Of a DNA stretch of 43,829 nt, positions 9,226 through 17,986 are shown one piece after another; the first letter of the stretch is position 1; every line of letters begins with the position of its first letter. The notes below the pieces were generated by a model, which did not search any database, had not been told where the DNA came from, and saw nothing but the letters and a program-made list of their open reading frames with translations. The translations under genes were made by a program, and so were the position numbers. Source of the stretch: Chrysochromulina tobinii (lineage: Eukaryota; Haptophyta; Prymnesiales; Chrysochromulinaceae). The stretch is from the NCBI GenBank assembly GCA_001275005.1, contig JWZX01003238.1, forward strand, positions 1-43,829, given 5' to 3'.

Positions 9226-9852
9226 ATGCCACGCTCGCAGAAGTCCAATCGGAGGCGCAGCACGATCGTGAAAGTAAAAAATAAGCCCAAGGGCATCGGC
9301 AAGGCGGTGGGGAAGCGCGTGGGTCGCTCGCAGCGCTTCCAGGGGTCTGCACTTGACTACAACGAGAAGGAGTCACAATTTGCCAACTACGCGCGGCTTG
9401 GTCTGATGGCGGATGCCAACCAGATTGGCGCGGTGAAGGAGACGATCACCGGCTTCAAACCGATCAAACACGTGCCCGCGGCGACCGGCGGCGCCGCAGC
9501 GGCGGTGGGCTCGACGGCTGGTGGCGTGCATCAGCTTGAGCTAGAGGTTCCGGAGGGCCTCGTGACGATTCGGCCGGTGCCAGCGGGCGAGCGCATCGTG
9601 CTGCTCAAGCTTATGGCAAAACACGGCACCGACTACGCAGCGATGGCGCGCGACACGCGCCTCAACGCGCTGCAGCACACGGCAGCGCACCTGCGCAAGC
9701 GCATCGCCAAGCTAACAGGCGAGGATGCAGAGGATGGGGTCGAAAGTACGTCCGCCGCCGCTGAACCGGCCGTGCCAGCGCCGAGGCATCGCCCGAAAGT
9801 GACCAAACAACCCAACAATGCGTTCCACAAGCGTTCGATGCACTTCAATTGA
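9226..9852 (+). CDS. NOP16-like nucleolar ribosome-biogenesis protein
   Basis: 208 aa. NOP16 is a 60S pre-ribosome assembly factor of the nucleolus. The N-terminus is short and highly basic (MPRSQKSNRRRS...KNKPKGIGKAVGKRVGRS) as in the family. The family signature near the C-terminus reads LLKLMAKHGTDYAAMARD, followed by an HLRKRI segment matching the T/H-x-x-x-LRRKI part of Nop16. In the middle, FANYARLGLMADANQIGA matches the NLAEMGL-type block. The Gly/Ala insert at about residues 84-95 is lineage-specific. ATG 9226 is chosen because upstream residues come from a TTGC repeat. Confidence 0.85.
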   Translation: MPRSQKSNRRRSTIVKVKNKPKGIGKAVGKRVGRSQRFQGSALDYNEKESQFANYARLGLMADANQIGAVKETITGFKPIKHVPAATGGAAAAVGSTAGGVHQLELEVPEGLVTIRPVPAGERIVLLKLMAKHGTDYAAMARDTRLNALQHTAAHLRKRIAKLTGEDAEDGVESTSAAAEPAVPAPRHRPKVTKQPNNAFHKRSMHFN

Positions 9853-10049
9853 CCGATGGTGCAGGGCGCCGCGAGTGTGGTTCTGAGGATGCCCCGTAGA
9901 TGCCCCGGGGCTCTCCTGTCTCCACGCAAGAGAGAAGTTGTCTGGATGAATTTGACCTTTTCCCTACGGCCCACACACTTCCACGTCAAACCGATACCCG
10001 TACCGTGACTTGACTTGATTTGTCTTGCACGTGCGAACGACTCACACAC

Positions 10050-11180
10050 ATGGAAAGTGCGGACGGTCGCCGACGACTCGGCGCGATATCTCGCCAAGCG
10101 CTCGCGCTCGCGACCATCGCCGACGTGCCATCCGAGCAGCCAGAGAATGCTGTTTGCGGGATCACCAAGTGGTGTCTCAATGCCGCGGCCATGGCACGGC
10201 TGATGGGCTTCGGCCTTGCAGAGGTTGTCGTGCTCACCAACAATGTGAGCCTCGTGCGTGAAGAGTGCTCGGCCGTCGGCAAGCTCCTAAGAGTGTTACC
10301 ATTTGATGCGAACTTCTCGCAGCTCGTTGACCGCTGGCACGCATCGGCTCACCACAACATCCGAGATGGTGGCCTTGTCCGAAAGAATCGGGCAATGAAA
10401 ACGAATCTCATGAAGTGGCAGTACGTCGGAATGACTGAATATGCGGCAATCTACTCGTCCGACTTGGAAGTGGACCACTTCTTCAACAGGTCAGTCATGG
10501 AGTCGCATGCGAATCAATGGCCCCTCAAGCTTCACCGATTCCGCCACATGCCGTCGGATCTACTTGCCACTGGCGACTTCGAGTCGCCCTTCAATGGTTG
10601 CACCTTCTTGCTGAAGCCTAATCGGAGGCTCTTTCAGGTGGGCGTCCAGGTGCTCGAGACGCTTCGTTTCAACCTGACACATGGGTTCAACCTGAGCGGA
10701 CGACCGCACGACCTTTTGCTGGCGCGAGACCGAGTGCGCTTTCGCTTGGCCCGAGCGGTGCAGCGCAACACTTGGGACTTTGTCGGCGGCAACACCGACC
10801 AAGGGCTCTTTACGTACATCTACTTGATGAGGGAACGAGGAACCGACAGGGGCACAGGGCGCTTCGACCTGAGCATGCACTGCCCTTTCCTTCACGAGCA
10901 ATGCAATGCCCACGCTCACCTCAGTTGCCCGCTGCCAGTGTCCCGCTTCTGGCGCTTCAAGCCTTGGCTTGTTCAGCCTCAGAACCGTTGTCCCGAGTAC
11001 TTTGACTTCGGCCATCTCAATGCGTCCCTTGATGAAGTGGACGATGGCCATGCGGTTCTTCACACCACTTGCGCGGCACGGCTGCGCACAAACCGCGAGC
11101 GAGTGAGGACACAAAAGATGGATTCTGAGAATGTTCAACGAAGTACGGACTGTGGCCCGGTGACGCAGTGCATCTGGTGA
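10050..11180 (+). CDS. GT8-like glycosyltransferase
   Basis: 376 aa. It resembles glycogenin/GT8-type nucleotide-sugar transferases. YAAIYSSDLEVDHFFN occupies the place of the metal-binding DxD strand, ESPFNGCTFLLKPN the place of the FNGGVFVLKPS-like block, and NTDQGLFTYIYL the place of GADQGLLN. About 12 cysteines and the word LSCPLP near the C-terminus suggest a lumenal enzyme, but no signal peptide or TM helix is visible at this start. The true 5' end may therefore lie in an upstream exon, or the protein may be cytosolic. The frame extends upstream only through TTG. A second, unrelated-looking GT8 gene lies 1.8 kb downstream. Acceptor and sugar are unknown. Confidence 0.75.
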   Translation: MESADGRRRLGAISRQALALATIADVPSEQPENAVCGITKWCLNAAAMARLMGFGLAEVVVLTNNVSLVREECSAVGKLLRVLPFDANFSQLVDRWHASAHHNIRDGGLVRKNRAMKTNLMKWQYVGMTEYAAIYSSDLEVDHFFNRSVMESHANQWPLKLHRFRHMPSDLLATGDFESPFNGCTFLLKPNRRLFQVGVQVLETLRFNLTHGFNLSGRPHDLLLARDRVRFRLARAVQRNTWDFVGGNTDQGLFTYIYLMRERGTDRGTGRFDLSMHCPFLHEQCNAHAHLSCPLPVSRFWRFKPWLVQPQNRCPEYFDFGHLNASLDEVDDGHAVLHTTCAARLRTNRERVRTQKMDSENVQRSTDCGPVTQCIW

Positions 11181-11545
11181 AGGGGCATGAAGGGGGCTCC
11201 GACATCATTCGTGTCCAAAACTTGAGAAAGGGTCAGTTGAATCGACACACAAGGTACCGGTACCGAGCTACCGGTACCGGTACCCGGACCAGCCACTACC
11301 AGTACCACGCGAAACACTGCCACGCAGTGGTCGCGTCGCTCGGTGGACTATCACACCGGCGAGGATTTTCAAGGATCCGGCCCCCAAAACTTTGCACCGA
11401 ACTTCCCCCCCTCTTCGAGTGTCCGTGGACTCGGTGTGGTGTGCGCGACAACGCGGCTTGCGGGTCTCGAAAAAGCGCGGACCGTCTCGCGGCGAGTTTT
11501 GCCAAAGCGAAGGGGTTGTAGGGGCGGCTACGACCCTGCCAAAGC
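11181..11545. other. Intergenic with GGTACC-rich palindromes
   Basis: The 365 bp between the glycosyltransferase and the IMPACT homologue. It holds a cluster of GGTACC/ACCGGT units at 11252-11285, which forms overlapping palindromes. No gene is seen. Confidence 0.5.
11252..11285. repeat. GGTACCGG palindromic cluster
   Basis: Overlapping GGTACC and ACCGGT palindromes form two arms (GGTACCGGTACC and CCGGTACCGGTACC) around a GAGCTA centre, so the segment can fold on itself. The function is unknown. Confidence 0.8.
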
Positions 11546-12466
11546 ATGGAGACTGATGCATTGCGCCGTGCTGCGGAACACGAGGCGCTGCACGCCATCT
11601 ACGCGGACGCCCTAGAGGGCGACGCGGCTGGGCCATGGATCATCGATCTCGGAGTAAATGGCGCCATTCTCGAGTGCTTTCTGCCAGATGACTATCCGTC
11701 CACCTCACCGCCCACTCCAGTGTTGCACATACCAGCTCTCAGCGATGACGAGCGCGCAGCGTTGGTAGCCGAAATCACTTGGCTGTTTGATGGATGTGAG
11801 GTCGTCTACTCATGGGCTGAGCACCTACGGGAGGCTCTCACCGAGCGCGCAGAGTCGGAGGCCGCCGAAGCCGCCGCGGTCGCTGCTGTGGCCGATGCAG
11901 ACCAGCAGATTGACCAGCTGGCCTCTGCGATGGCCGATGCGAGCGGCTTCACATTCATGCCGGCCACCAGCCGCTACGGTCAACGTGTGCGCCACTTTGG
12001 CGCTGAATCCATCGACCCGTCATTTGCGGTCGAGGTCACCAGTGGTGCGTCCTTCCATCCGCCCAAGAGTGGGCCTTCGGAGGAGTTCCAGGCGCACGTC
12101 GCCACCGTGACGTCCATGGGGCACGTCAAATGGGCACTTGCTCGTCTGCTCTCCGATAAGCGCATTGCACGAGCTACGCACAACATGCTTGCCTACCGCT
12201 ACGTCGACGAGAGAGGCGTGCAGGTGTCGGACAATGACGACGACGGTGAGTCGAGTTCGGGCACCAAGCTGGCGGCGCTCCTTGAGCTGGCCAACGTGAA
12301 CAATGTGCTAGTGGTTGTCTCGCGCTGGTTTGGCGGAGTCCTGCTCGGTCCTGTTCGATTCAAGTACATTGCGAGCACCGCCCGAGCGCTGCTCGAGGAG
12401 ACGGGTAGATGCACCAGCGGCCCCGGAGGCGGGGATGGCGGCAAAGGGAAAGGTAAGAAGAGGTGA
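11546..12466 (+). CDS. IMPACT/YIH1 family protein (RWD + UPF0029)
   Basis: 306 aa. IMPACT/YIH1 binds GCN1 through its RWD domain and restrains GCN2-dependent eIF2alpha phosphorylation. RWD covers about residues 1-105: EHEALHAIYAD, then LECFLPDDYPSTSPP, the typical proline-rich YPxxxPP turn. An Ala/Glu-rich helical linker follows. The UPF0029/Impact domain (about 165-285) has FQAHVATV, RIARATHNMLAYRY, DDGESSSGTKLAALLEL and NVLVVVSRWFGGVLLGPVRF, a near-consensus match. The C-terminus is basic and Gly/Lys-rich (GGKGKGKKR). Domain order and length fit the family. The start is the first ATG of the frame. Confidence 0.94.
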   Translation: METDALRRAAEHEALHAIYADALEGDAAGPWIIDLGVNGAILECFLPDDYPSTSPPTPVLHIPALSDDERAALVAEITWLFDGCEVVYSWAEHLREALTERAESEAAEAAAVAAVADADQQIDQLASAMADASGFTFMPATSRYGQRVRHFGAESIDPSFAVEVTSGASFHPPKSGPSEEFQAHVATVTSMGHVKWALARLLSDKRIARATHNMLAYRYVDERGVQVSDNDDDGESSSGTKLAALLELANVNNVLVVVSRWFGGVLLGPVRFKYIASTARALLEETGRCTSGPGGGDGGKGKGKKR

Positions 12467-12615
12467 GATCCACGTACGTGTAAATGTTAGTACCACGAGC
12501 GTCTCCCTTCTCCGCGCTTCGAACGCAGAAGCCAGAACCGGGTTCCTCCCGTCCCAAAAGTCAACCCAAGACACCCGATTGCGATTCACAGCGCAATGCG
12601 TTATAACTCGACACT

Positions 12616-12811
12616 CAAGACACCGGACCGGCGTACATACCGTACGGATGCGGGTATACTGTACCACTAGCTTGGGGACCCCCGTCACAGCCTATGTTTA
12701 TCATTCGACTTAATTCGACACCCTCACACCCAAGACACCGGACCAGCATACATACGTGTGCGGTTACAACTTGCTCTTGCTCGGGGACCCCTGGACCCCC
12801 TTATCACAGCC
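12616..12811. repeat. Two diverged copies of a ~110-bp intergenic unit
   Basis: CAAGACACCGGACC...GTACATAC at 12616-12640 recurs at 12731-12755 with two differences in 25. Further on, CTTGGGGACC...CACAGCC at 12671-12692 recurs in altered form, CTCGGGGACC...CACAGCC, at 12780-12811. Order and spacing are conserved, so this is an old tandem duplication or remains of a repeat family. Confidence 0.8.
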
Positions 12812-12940
12812 ATACTCGATCAGCCGCCGGGCTGGGCCGCTTAACGCTTAGCCCCGCCCGGTCGCCTTAAGCGCGTCCTTGATACATGTAAGGCGCATCT
12901 TCATCTCGGTGATCTTCTTCCGGATCCCGACGGTGCTGTC

Positions 12941-12948
12941 ATTCACAC
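12941..12948 (+). promoter_or_regulatory. ATTCACAC element upstream of GT8 gene
   Basis: The octamer begins 38 nt before the start codon of the downstream glycosyltransferase and is identical to the one upstream of the XPC gene. Confidence 0.4.
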
Positions 12949-12978
12949 TCCTCCACACGCATCTTTTGTGCATGCACA

Positions 12979-14241
12979 ATGCCGCTGAGCTTTCGGGCAG
13001 CGCGCATGGCGCGCAAAGACTTGCCGCCACTTCTCCTGCTGATGTTTATCGCGCAGCCTTCGAGCGCGAAGGGCACGAAGCGCCCGCCAGCTGAAATCAT
13101 TCCCTCGTGTTTTCCGGACGGCGTCGCGCAGGCGGTCGGAGCGTCGGACGCCGCTGCAGAAGCCGCAGCTGCCTCTGCCGCCTCAGCCGCCTCAGCCACC
13201 TCCTTACCGATCGACATCGCCTTCTATGACACGCGGATGCGCCCAGATGCGGCCTCGATGATACGCGCCGCGAGCCGAATCACGAGCAGTGCGAGCAATA
13301 GCACTGCTGCTCGCGTGCGCTTTCACGCCATCATCAGTAAGCAGCTCGAGCCCTCACTCTTCCAGCAGAGCCTGCCGGGCTTCCGGCTCACGAAGCTGGT
13401 TATACCAGCACGCGCGCAGTGCCTGTATGATGGTATGAAACGCCTCTCGCACGGCCCCGGCCCGCAGTATCTCTATAAGCCGCTGTTGCACTACATCATG
13501 CCTGCCGATGTGCGCCGGCTCATCCTGCTCGACACGGATGTGGTCCTGGTGCGTGACGTGGCTGACTTGTACCATGAGTTCGATCAGTTCGGCACCGCGC
13601 TGCTCGGGATCGCGCGCGAGCAGAGCCGGCTGATGGAGCCGCTCACGGGCACCAACGGTGGCGTGCAGCTCCTCGACATCCAGAAGATGCGTGCCTCGGC
13701 AGAGTACAACGGGCTTCTCGACAAGCACGCAACTGGCAAGGACGGGCGGCGCATTGGTTATCTGGGCGACCAGACGCTGTACACGTACTTGCTCGCGGCG
13801 CGTCCCGATCTATTTGCATGGCTGCCGTGCGAGTGGAACCGCCAGATCTCCGCTCACTTTGGCTTCCACAACGCGACCGTGCACGAGTGCCCGCGCCGTT
13901 GCGGCATCCTGCATGCGAACTTCGGGCCCTTCAAGTGCATTGCGTGGAGCATGCAAGCCAACCCGTCTTGCTCCGAGTGGAAGGCGTTTGCGGAAGCGCT
14001 GGCCGAGCCGCTGAGCGCCACGCACAAGTGCCCCAAGGCTCAGCGATCCGAGCGTCTCAAGTTCAAGCCTGCACTGTACCGATTCTTTGCGGACTGCTGT
14101 ACGCCTGACGGCCTGGTCTTTGATGCGTATGGCTCACGCACGCTCGCCGAGGCAGAGGCGCAGAAGGCGCAAGCGCTGCTACGGCCCAGAGGCAAAAAGA
14201 GGACAAGCAAGCTATTTAGTCGAAACAACACAAGTACCTAA
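12979..14241 (+). CDS. Secretory-pathway GT8 glycosyltransferase
   Basis: 420 aa. An N-terminal signal peptide or anchor (basic MPLSFRAARMARK, then PPLLLLMFIA) leads into a lumenal GT8 domain. LILLDTDVVLVRD carries the DxD motif (Asp185, Asp187) for Mn and UDP-sugar. TNGGVQLLD, GDQTLYTYL and CGILHANFGPFK follow in family order. The arrangement resembles xyloside xylosyltransferase/LARGE-like enzymes, but donor and acceptor cannot be read from sequence. Ala/Ser-rich repeats (AAASAASAASATS) sit between the signal and the catalytic domain. The C-terminus is basic. Golgi or ER location is inferred. Confidence 0.88.
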   Translation: MPLSFRAARMARKDLPPLLLLMFIAQPSSAKGTKRPPAEIIPSCFPDGVAQAVGASDAAAEAAAASAASAASATSLPIDIAFYDTRMRPDAASMIRAASRITSSASNSTAARVRFHAIISKQLEPSLFQQSLPGFRLTKLVIPARAQCLYDGMKRLSHGPGPQYLYKPLLHYIMPADVRRLILLDTDVVLVRDVADLYHEFDQFGTALLGIAREQSRLMEPLTGTNGGVQLLDIQKMRASAEYNGLLDKHATGKDGRRIGYLGDQTLYTYLLAARPDLFAWLPCEWNRQISAHFGFHNATVHECPRRCGILHANFGPFKCIAWSMQANPSCSEWKAFAEALAEPLSATHKCPKAQRSERLKFKPALYRFFADCCTPDGLVFDAYGSRTLAEAEAQKAQALLRPRGKKRTSKLFSRNNTST

Positions 14242-14616
14242 CGCCAGCGGTAGCCGGCTCGGCTGCCGAGAATGACGTGCCGAGTTGCTTGAAAGAGAGG
14301 GGGCGACCTCTGCTGGAAGCGTTCACTGGTCGGGGACGGGGCTCCACGGTGTCCACAGCAAAACCGAAACCCACTGCGTGTAAGCTGTCTCGTGCGGTCG
14401 TGGGCGCCGCCGATGCCGGCTTGCCCCGCGGTCGCGCGGTCGGCCGGGACTCCCGGGCGAAAAAGATCGCGAAGATACAGGTTAAAGTTCTGTACGACTT
14501 GACTACCCAAGCGAGACTTACGCGAACCCGCGGGCCGGCACGCGAAAATCTATCGACGTATCGGTTGAGAGCCTATATTATATTATAATAATTAATATGA
14601 TCTCGTAAGCAGCTAC
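14242..14616. other. Convergent intergenic gap with AT-rich island
   Basis: Lies between two genes that end toward each other. Positions 14572-14600 are almost pure A/T (TATATTATATTATAATAATT), unlike the rest of the window. It may hold polyadenylation signals for both genes. No gene is seen. Confidence 0.5.
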
Positions 14617-15221
14617 CTATTTTTTTGCAGGTTCAGCTGCTAGAGCCGGTACTGACGTAGCAGCAGCCGATCTCAATGAAGGCAGCATAAGCCCTTGTGG
14701 TAAATTGGAGATACCGTAGCTCCGTGAGGGCGGCATCGTGCCAGCGTCGTGCGTCTTGTGTGGCGCATACTCGTAGGTGACGACCTGCACGATCTGGTCG
14801 TTGATGGAGCCGTTCTTAAAGTTGACATCTTTGAGCGTCAGCCCATACTCTTCTGATCGTAGGAGCGCGCTGTCGTCCACCTCGGTGCCGAGGTAGAGGT
14901 AGAGCCCATGCAAGCCTGAGACCTGGTGCTTGTCCATAATGAGCTGCGCGCAAAGCATTTCGATGTCTGTGAGTGTGTGAGGATGGGTTGGGCCAGCAAG
15001 CGCATTTGCGCGCGAATGTGTAAGTGGCTTTGAGCAGCTCGGCCGTGAGCCGGGCGCACCTGCACCAAGTGCGAGAGCTTGGTCGAGGTGCCAAGCAGCT
15101 GCGTGAAGCGCATGGACTGCCAGACCGAGTTGCGGATCTCCACCGTCACATATTTCTCGACATCGCGCGCTCCCCAGTCCTCGGGTCCCTTCTTTCCCTT
15201 TCCTTTGCCTTTTTTGCCCAT
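14617..15221 (-). CDS. Small two-exon conserved-looking protein, unknown
   Basis: Two exons, 15060-15221 and 14617-14943, give 162 aa. The 116-bp phase-0 intron begins GTGCGC and ends GCGCAG. The join reads HLVQ-LIMDKHQVSG and restores a continuous compact domain. The N-terminus is lysine/glycine-rich (MGKKGKGKGKKG). The core VTVEIRNSVWQSMRFTQLL, then a Leu/Tyr-rich GLYLYLG strand and SEEYGLTLKDV, looks like a beta-grasp (ubiquitin-like) fold of about 90 residues. The tail is Pro/Ala-rich. I do not recognise the family. Without splicing, either frame alone is implausible. It is head-to-head with the DUF924-TilS gene, so the two probably share a promoter. Confidence 0.7.
14944..15059 (-). other. 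Spliceosomal intron, 116 bp
   Basis: GTGCGC donor, GCGCAG acceptor, phase 0. Splicing joins two half-frames into one domain. The GTGCG donor start matches the intron in the kinase gene near 24.2 kb. Confidence 0.7.
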
Positions 15222-15458
15222 CTGAGACTCGGCTTTGCGGTACTAGTGGACGGTCACGGCCGCCGTCCGGACTGGGAAAAAACAATGGCGTCCTCCACAC
15301 AGAAAAACCTCCGCAAAGCGTCGTTCCGGGCAATTCGAAAGCGAACGTGGCGTCTAGATGGACACCAATATTCTGTCGACGAAACGCCTGTTCAAAAAGC
15401 TGAGATCCCACCGTTCGCGGATTCTCAAAGCCCCTTCCGTGAGGCGCATCGCGACGAA

Positions 15459-17915
15459 ATGTCACGCAACATCGTTGCGATCGCCGGCGCAGCCACGGCA
15501 GTGGCACTCGTGATTGAATGTGTTCGGCGGTTCAGACGGCAGCGTAGCATGCACACAGCCGTGCTCGATTATTGGTTTGCCGGCGATCTAGAGACTGCTT
15601 ACGAGACCAAGTGGTTTGTGCAAGCGGGTTCGGCGGCGCAGCTGGCCCTTGACGCAGACATTCGCACACGTTTCGGTGAGTTGCTCGCGAGTGCGGAGCG
15701 TGGCGAGCTCGATGGTGCGTGGTCTCGCACGCCGCAAGCTGCGCTCGCGCTCATTGTGCTTCTCGACCAGCTCTCACGGCACGTGCACCGCGGCGATGCA
15801 GCGGCAGTGGCCGCCAATGATGTGCGAGCGCTGCGCACGACGCGCATGCTGCTCGCACGTGGTTGGGATGGTGGGCTCGACACCGCGCAGCTCATTTTTG
15901 CGCTGATGCCGTTGCGCCATCAAGCCACGGTGGAGCGGCTGCGCGAGGTGCTCGAGCGAACGGCGCCGCGACTCGAGGACAGCAAGGCGAGCACCGAGCT
16001 CCTGCTGCGCTTCCGCCGACACACGCAGCTGCGCCTGTTGCACCTCGAGAACCGTGGCGACCCGCATGACATCCTCGAGCGGCCCGATCGCGAGCACGAG
16101 CTCGACCAGAGCGAGGCGCCCGAGGAGACGCTCAGCCAGACCGTGCTCGCTTTCCTCGAGGCGAATGGCCTTCTGGGGGCTGCTTGTAACGGGCAGCCGA
16201 CGGCGCGTGGGCGTGGGCGTGAAAGCCAGCCAAAGGCGAATGCCCGCCGGCGTGCGCTTCCGCAGGTGCGCGAGTGTGAGCACACAGCTGGCAGGGGCCA
16301 GGGCATGGCGGCCACCGGGAACACGGACAGGAAGCATAGCGCTGTGGCGAGCGCGGTCGACACGGCCCCTGCGGAGGGCGAGAGCGCCCACCACGGCGCC
16401 ACGAGCGCTGTGGCGAGCGCGGTCGACACGGCCCCTGCGGAGGGCGAGAGCGCCCACCACGGCGCCATCTTGGCGGAGGAGCCAGCGCTGATCGTGTCGC
16501 TGTCGGGCGGCGTGGACTCGATGGTGCTCACACACGTGCTGCTCGCGCTACGCAAGGCGCACGGGCTGCGTTATTCGGTCCATGCGGTGCATGTGGACTA
16601 TGCGAACCGCGTCGAGTCGGGCGCCGAGGCGACCTTCGTGGAGACTTGGTGCCGAGAGCGCGGTGTGGAGATCCGCGTGCGAACCGTAAGTGAGATGCAG
16701 CGCGCGACGTGCCAGCGGGATGAGTACGAGCGCGAAACCCGCCGGATTCGTTTCGACGCATACAAGGCGTGCCTGCAGGCCACCGGTGGCCGTGGCGTCT
16801 TCTTTGGTCATCACGAAGGGGATCTGCACGAGAACGTGCTCTGTAACGTCTTTAAGGGCGCGCAGCTGCTCAACGTGGCGGGCATCGCGGCCGCCTCGAC
16901 GGTGGGCGGCGTGCTCATCTACCGGCCGATGCTCCCACATCCCAAGAGCATCATCTACGAGTACGCTCACAAGTATGGCGTGCCGTACTTCAAGGACACC
17001 ACACCGAAATGGTCCAATCGCGGCAAGCTGCGCGATCAACTGTTTCCGCTCCTCCAAGACACGTTTGGCGAAGGCATCGGCGGGCACCTGAGCGCCCTCG
17101 CCAAGGACTCGGCGCAGTGTGCGGAGCTCGTCGAGGCACACATGCTGCGACCCTTCTGGGGCTCTGTCCACGTCTCGGCGGCGGCTGCTTGGGTTGACGT
17201 CGCGGCGTACGTGCAGATGCCCCTCTTCTTCTGGCGCGAGGCGCTCCGGCATATCTGCGAGCAGATGCTCGGCGTGGGCCTCGTCAAGGAACGTGCCGCG
17301 CTTCTCCTAATGGAGCGGCTTCAGCGCCCAGCACACAAGCGCAAAGATGGCTGGCTATCCCTCAAGCGTGAGATCCGCGCTTTACTTGTGGGCACTCGCT
17401 TGGTGCTCTTTGCGCCACACCTCTTCCCCGGCGAGCATCATGGGAGAGTCTGGGCAGCGCGTCCACATGCCGCCGAGGGGACTCGACTCGACCCACCAGC
17501 AGAGGGCACCGAGACGACCGAGAGCGTGTTTGGCCCCTGGCATGTGCGCCTGCGGCTGCTGCCAGCCGCCGGCACGGACGCCGACGCCACGGGCGATGCC
17601 TTCGCAGCTGGGGGCAGCTCCACGAGTGAAGTCGTGAGCGTACTAGGAAGCGAGCCCTCGGTGTTGTGGCGGCTCGCCGAGGGTCGTATTGCTTACATGC
17701 TACCTCGGCACCCGGAGTATGCCATCGGCTCAAGCACGCACGCACAGGTCGGGGCACTCGAGGGGCTTCGCGGTGAGGTCTGGGCCACGCTGCTAGCAGC
17801 ATTCCCACAGGTGATCGGCGTTGGCCAGCAGAGCTGCAGCGGCTGGGTGCGCGTGGAGCTCACCTGCCGCGCCGCAAAGGCGGACCTCGAGGGTGGCGAT
17901 GGGGGACCGCCCTAG
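15459..17915 (+). CDS. DUF924 - TilS-like PP-loop fusion protein
   Basis: 818 aa from this start. Residues 3-19 form a hydrophobic helix followed by RRFRRQR. About 34-250 is a DUF924 domain: VLDYWFAGDLE, KWFV, LALIVLLDQLSRHVHRGD, FALMPLRH. About 338-640 is an N-type ATP pyrophosphatase of the TilS family: P-loop SLSGGVDS (349 on), HVDYANRVES, RRIRFDAY and GHHEGDLHEN (450 on). TilS makes lysidine at the CAU anticodon of tRNA-Ile in bacteria and plastids. Here DTTPKWSNRGKLRDQ replaces the usual SN..RN.IR block, so the substrate may differ. The frame is open to ATG 15285, but 15285-15458 has GC-poor third positions unlike the rest, so 15459 is preferred. Confidence 0.85.
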   Translation: MSRNIVAIAGAATAVALVIECVRRFRRQRSMHTAVLDYWFAGDLETAYETKWFVQAGSAAQLALDADIRTRFGELLASAERGELDGAWSRTPQAALALIVLLDQLSRHVHRGDAAAVAANDVRALRTTRMLLARGWDGGLDTAQLIFALMPLRHQATVERLREVLERTAPRLEDSKASTELLLRFRRHTQLRLLHLENRGDPHDILERPDREHELDQSEAPEETLSQTVLAFLEANGLLGAACNGQPTARGRGRESQPKANARRRALPQVRECEHTAGRGQGMAATGNTDRKHSAVASAVDTAPAEGESAHHGATSAVASAVDTAPAEGESAHHGAILAEEPALIVSLSGGVDSMVLTHVLLALRKAHGLRYSVHAVHVDYANRVESGAEATFVETWCRERGVEIRVRTVSEMQRATCQRDEYERETRRIRFDAYKACLQATGGRGVFFGHHEGDLHENVLCNVFKGAQLLNVAGIAAASTVGGVLIYRPMLPHPKSIIYEYAHKYGVPYFKDTTPKWSNRGKLRDQLFPLLQDTFGEGIGGHLSALAKDSAQCAELVEAHMLRPFWGSVHVSAAAAWVDVAAYVQMPLFFWREALRHICEQMLGVGLVKERAALLLMERLQRPAHKRKDGWLSLKREIRALLVGTRLVLFAPHLFPGEHHGRVWAARPHAAEGTRLDPPAEGTETTESVFGPWHVRLRLLPAAGTDADATGDAFAAGGSSTSEVVSVLGSEPSVLWRLAEGRIAYMLPRHPEYAIGSSTHAQVGALEGLRGEVWATLLAAFPQVIGVGQQSCSGWVRVELTCRAAKADLEGGDGGPP
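16338..16469. repeat. 66-bp in-frame tandem duplication
   Basis: Two adjacent 66-bp units (16338-16403 and 16404-16469) are identical for the first 64 bases and differ only in the last two. Each encodes the 22-residue linker segment SAVASAVDTAPAEGESAHHG plus two residues. It lies between the DUF924 and PP-loop domains, so the linker length is tolerant and the duplication is recent. Confidence 0.95.
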
Positions 17916-17986
17916 CGTCAGTTCCGGTACATCCGGAAATGTTCACACCCTGGTTCACACCTCTCTCGGCGCCCGAGCCGCAAAAC

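Larger units (their letters stand above)
12467..12978. other. Intergenic with diverged direct repeat
   Basis: The 512 bp between the IMPACT homologue and the second glycosyltransferase. It contains two diverged copies of a roughly 110-bp unit (listed separately) and, close to the downstream gene, an ATTCACAC element. No gene is seen. Confidence 0.6.

Noticed and set aside
15285-15458. Extended 58-residue N-terminus for the DUF924-TilS protein
   Set aside because: GC-poor third codon positions and no family similarity make untranslated sequence more likely, although this is not certain.
15774-16535. Minus-strand open frame (253 codons) antisense to the TilS fusion
   Set aside because: It contains repeats mirrored from the tandem duplication and no domain-like sequence.
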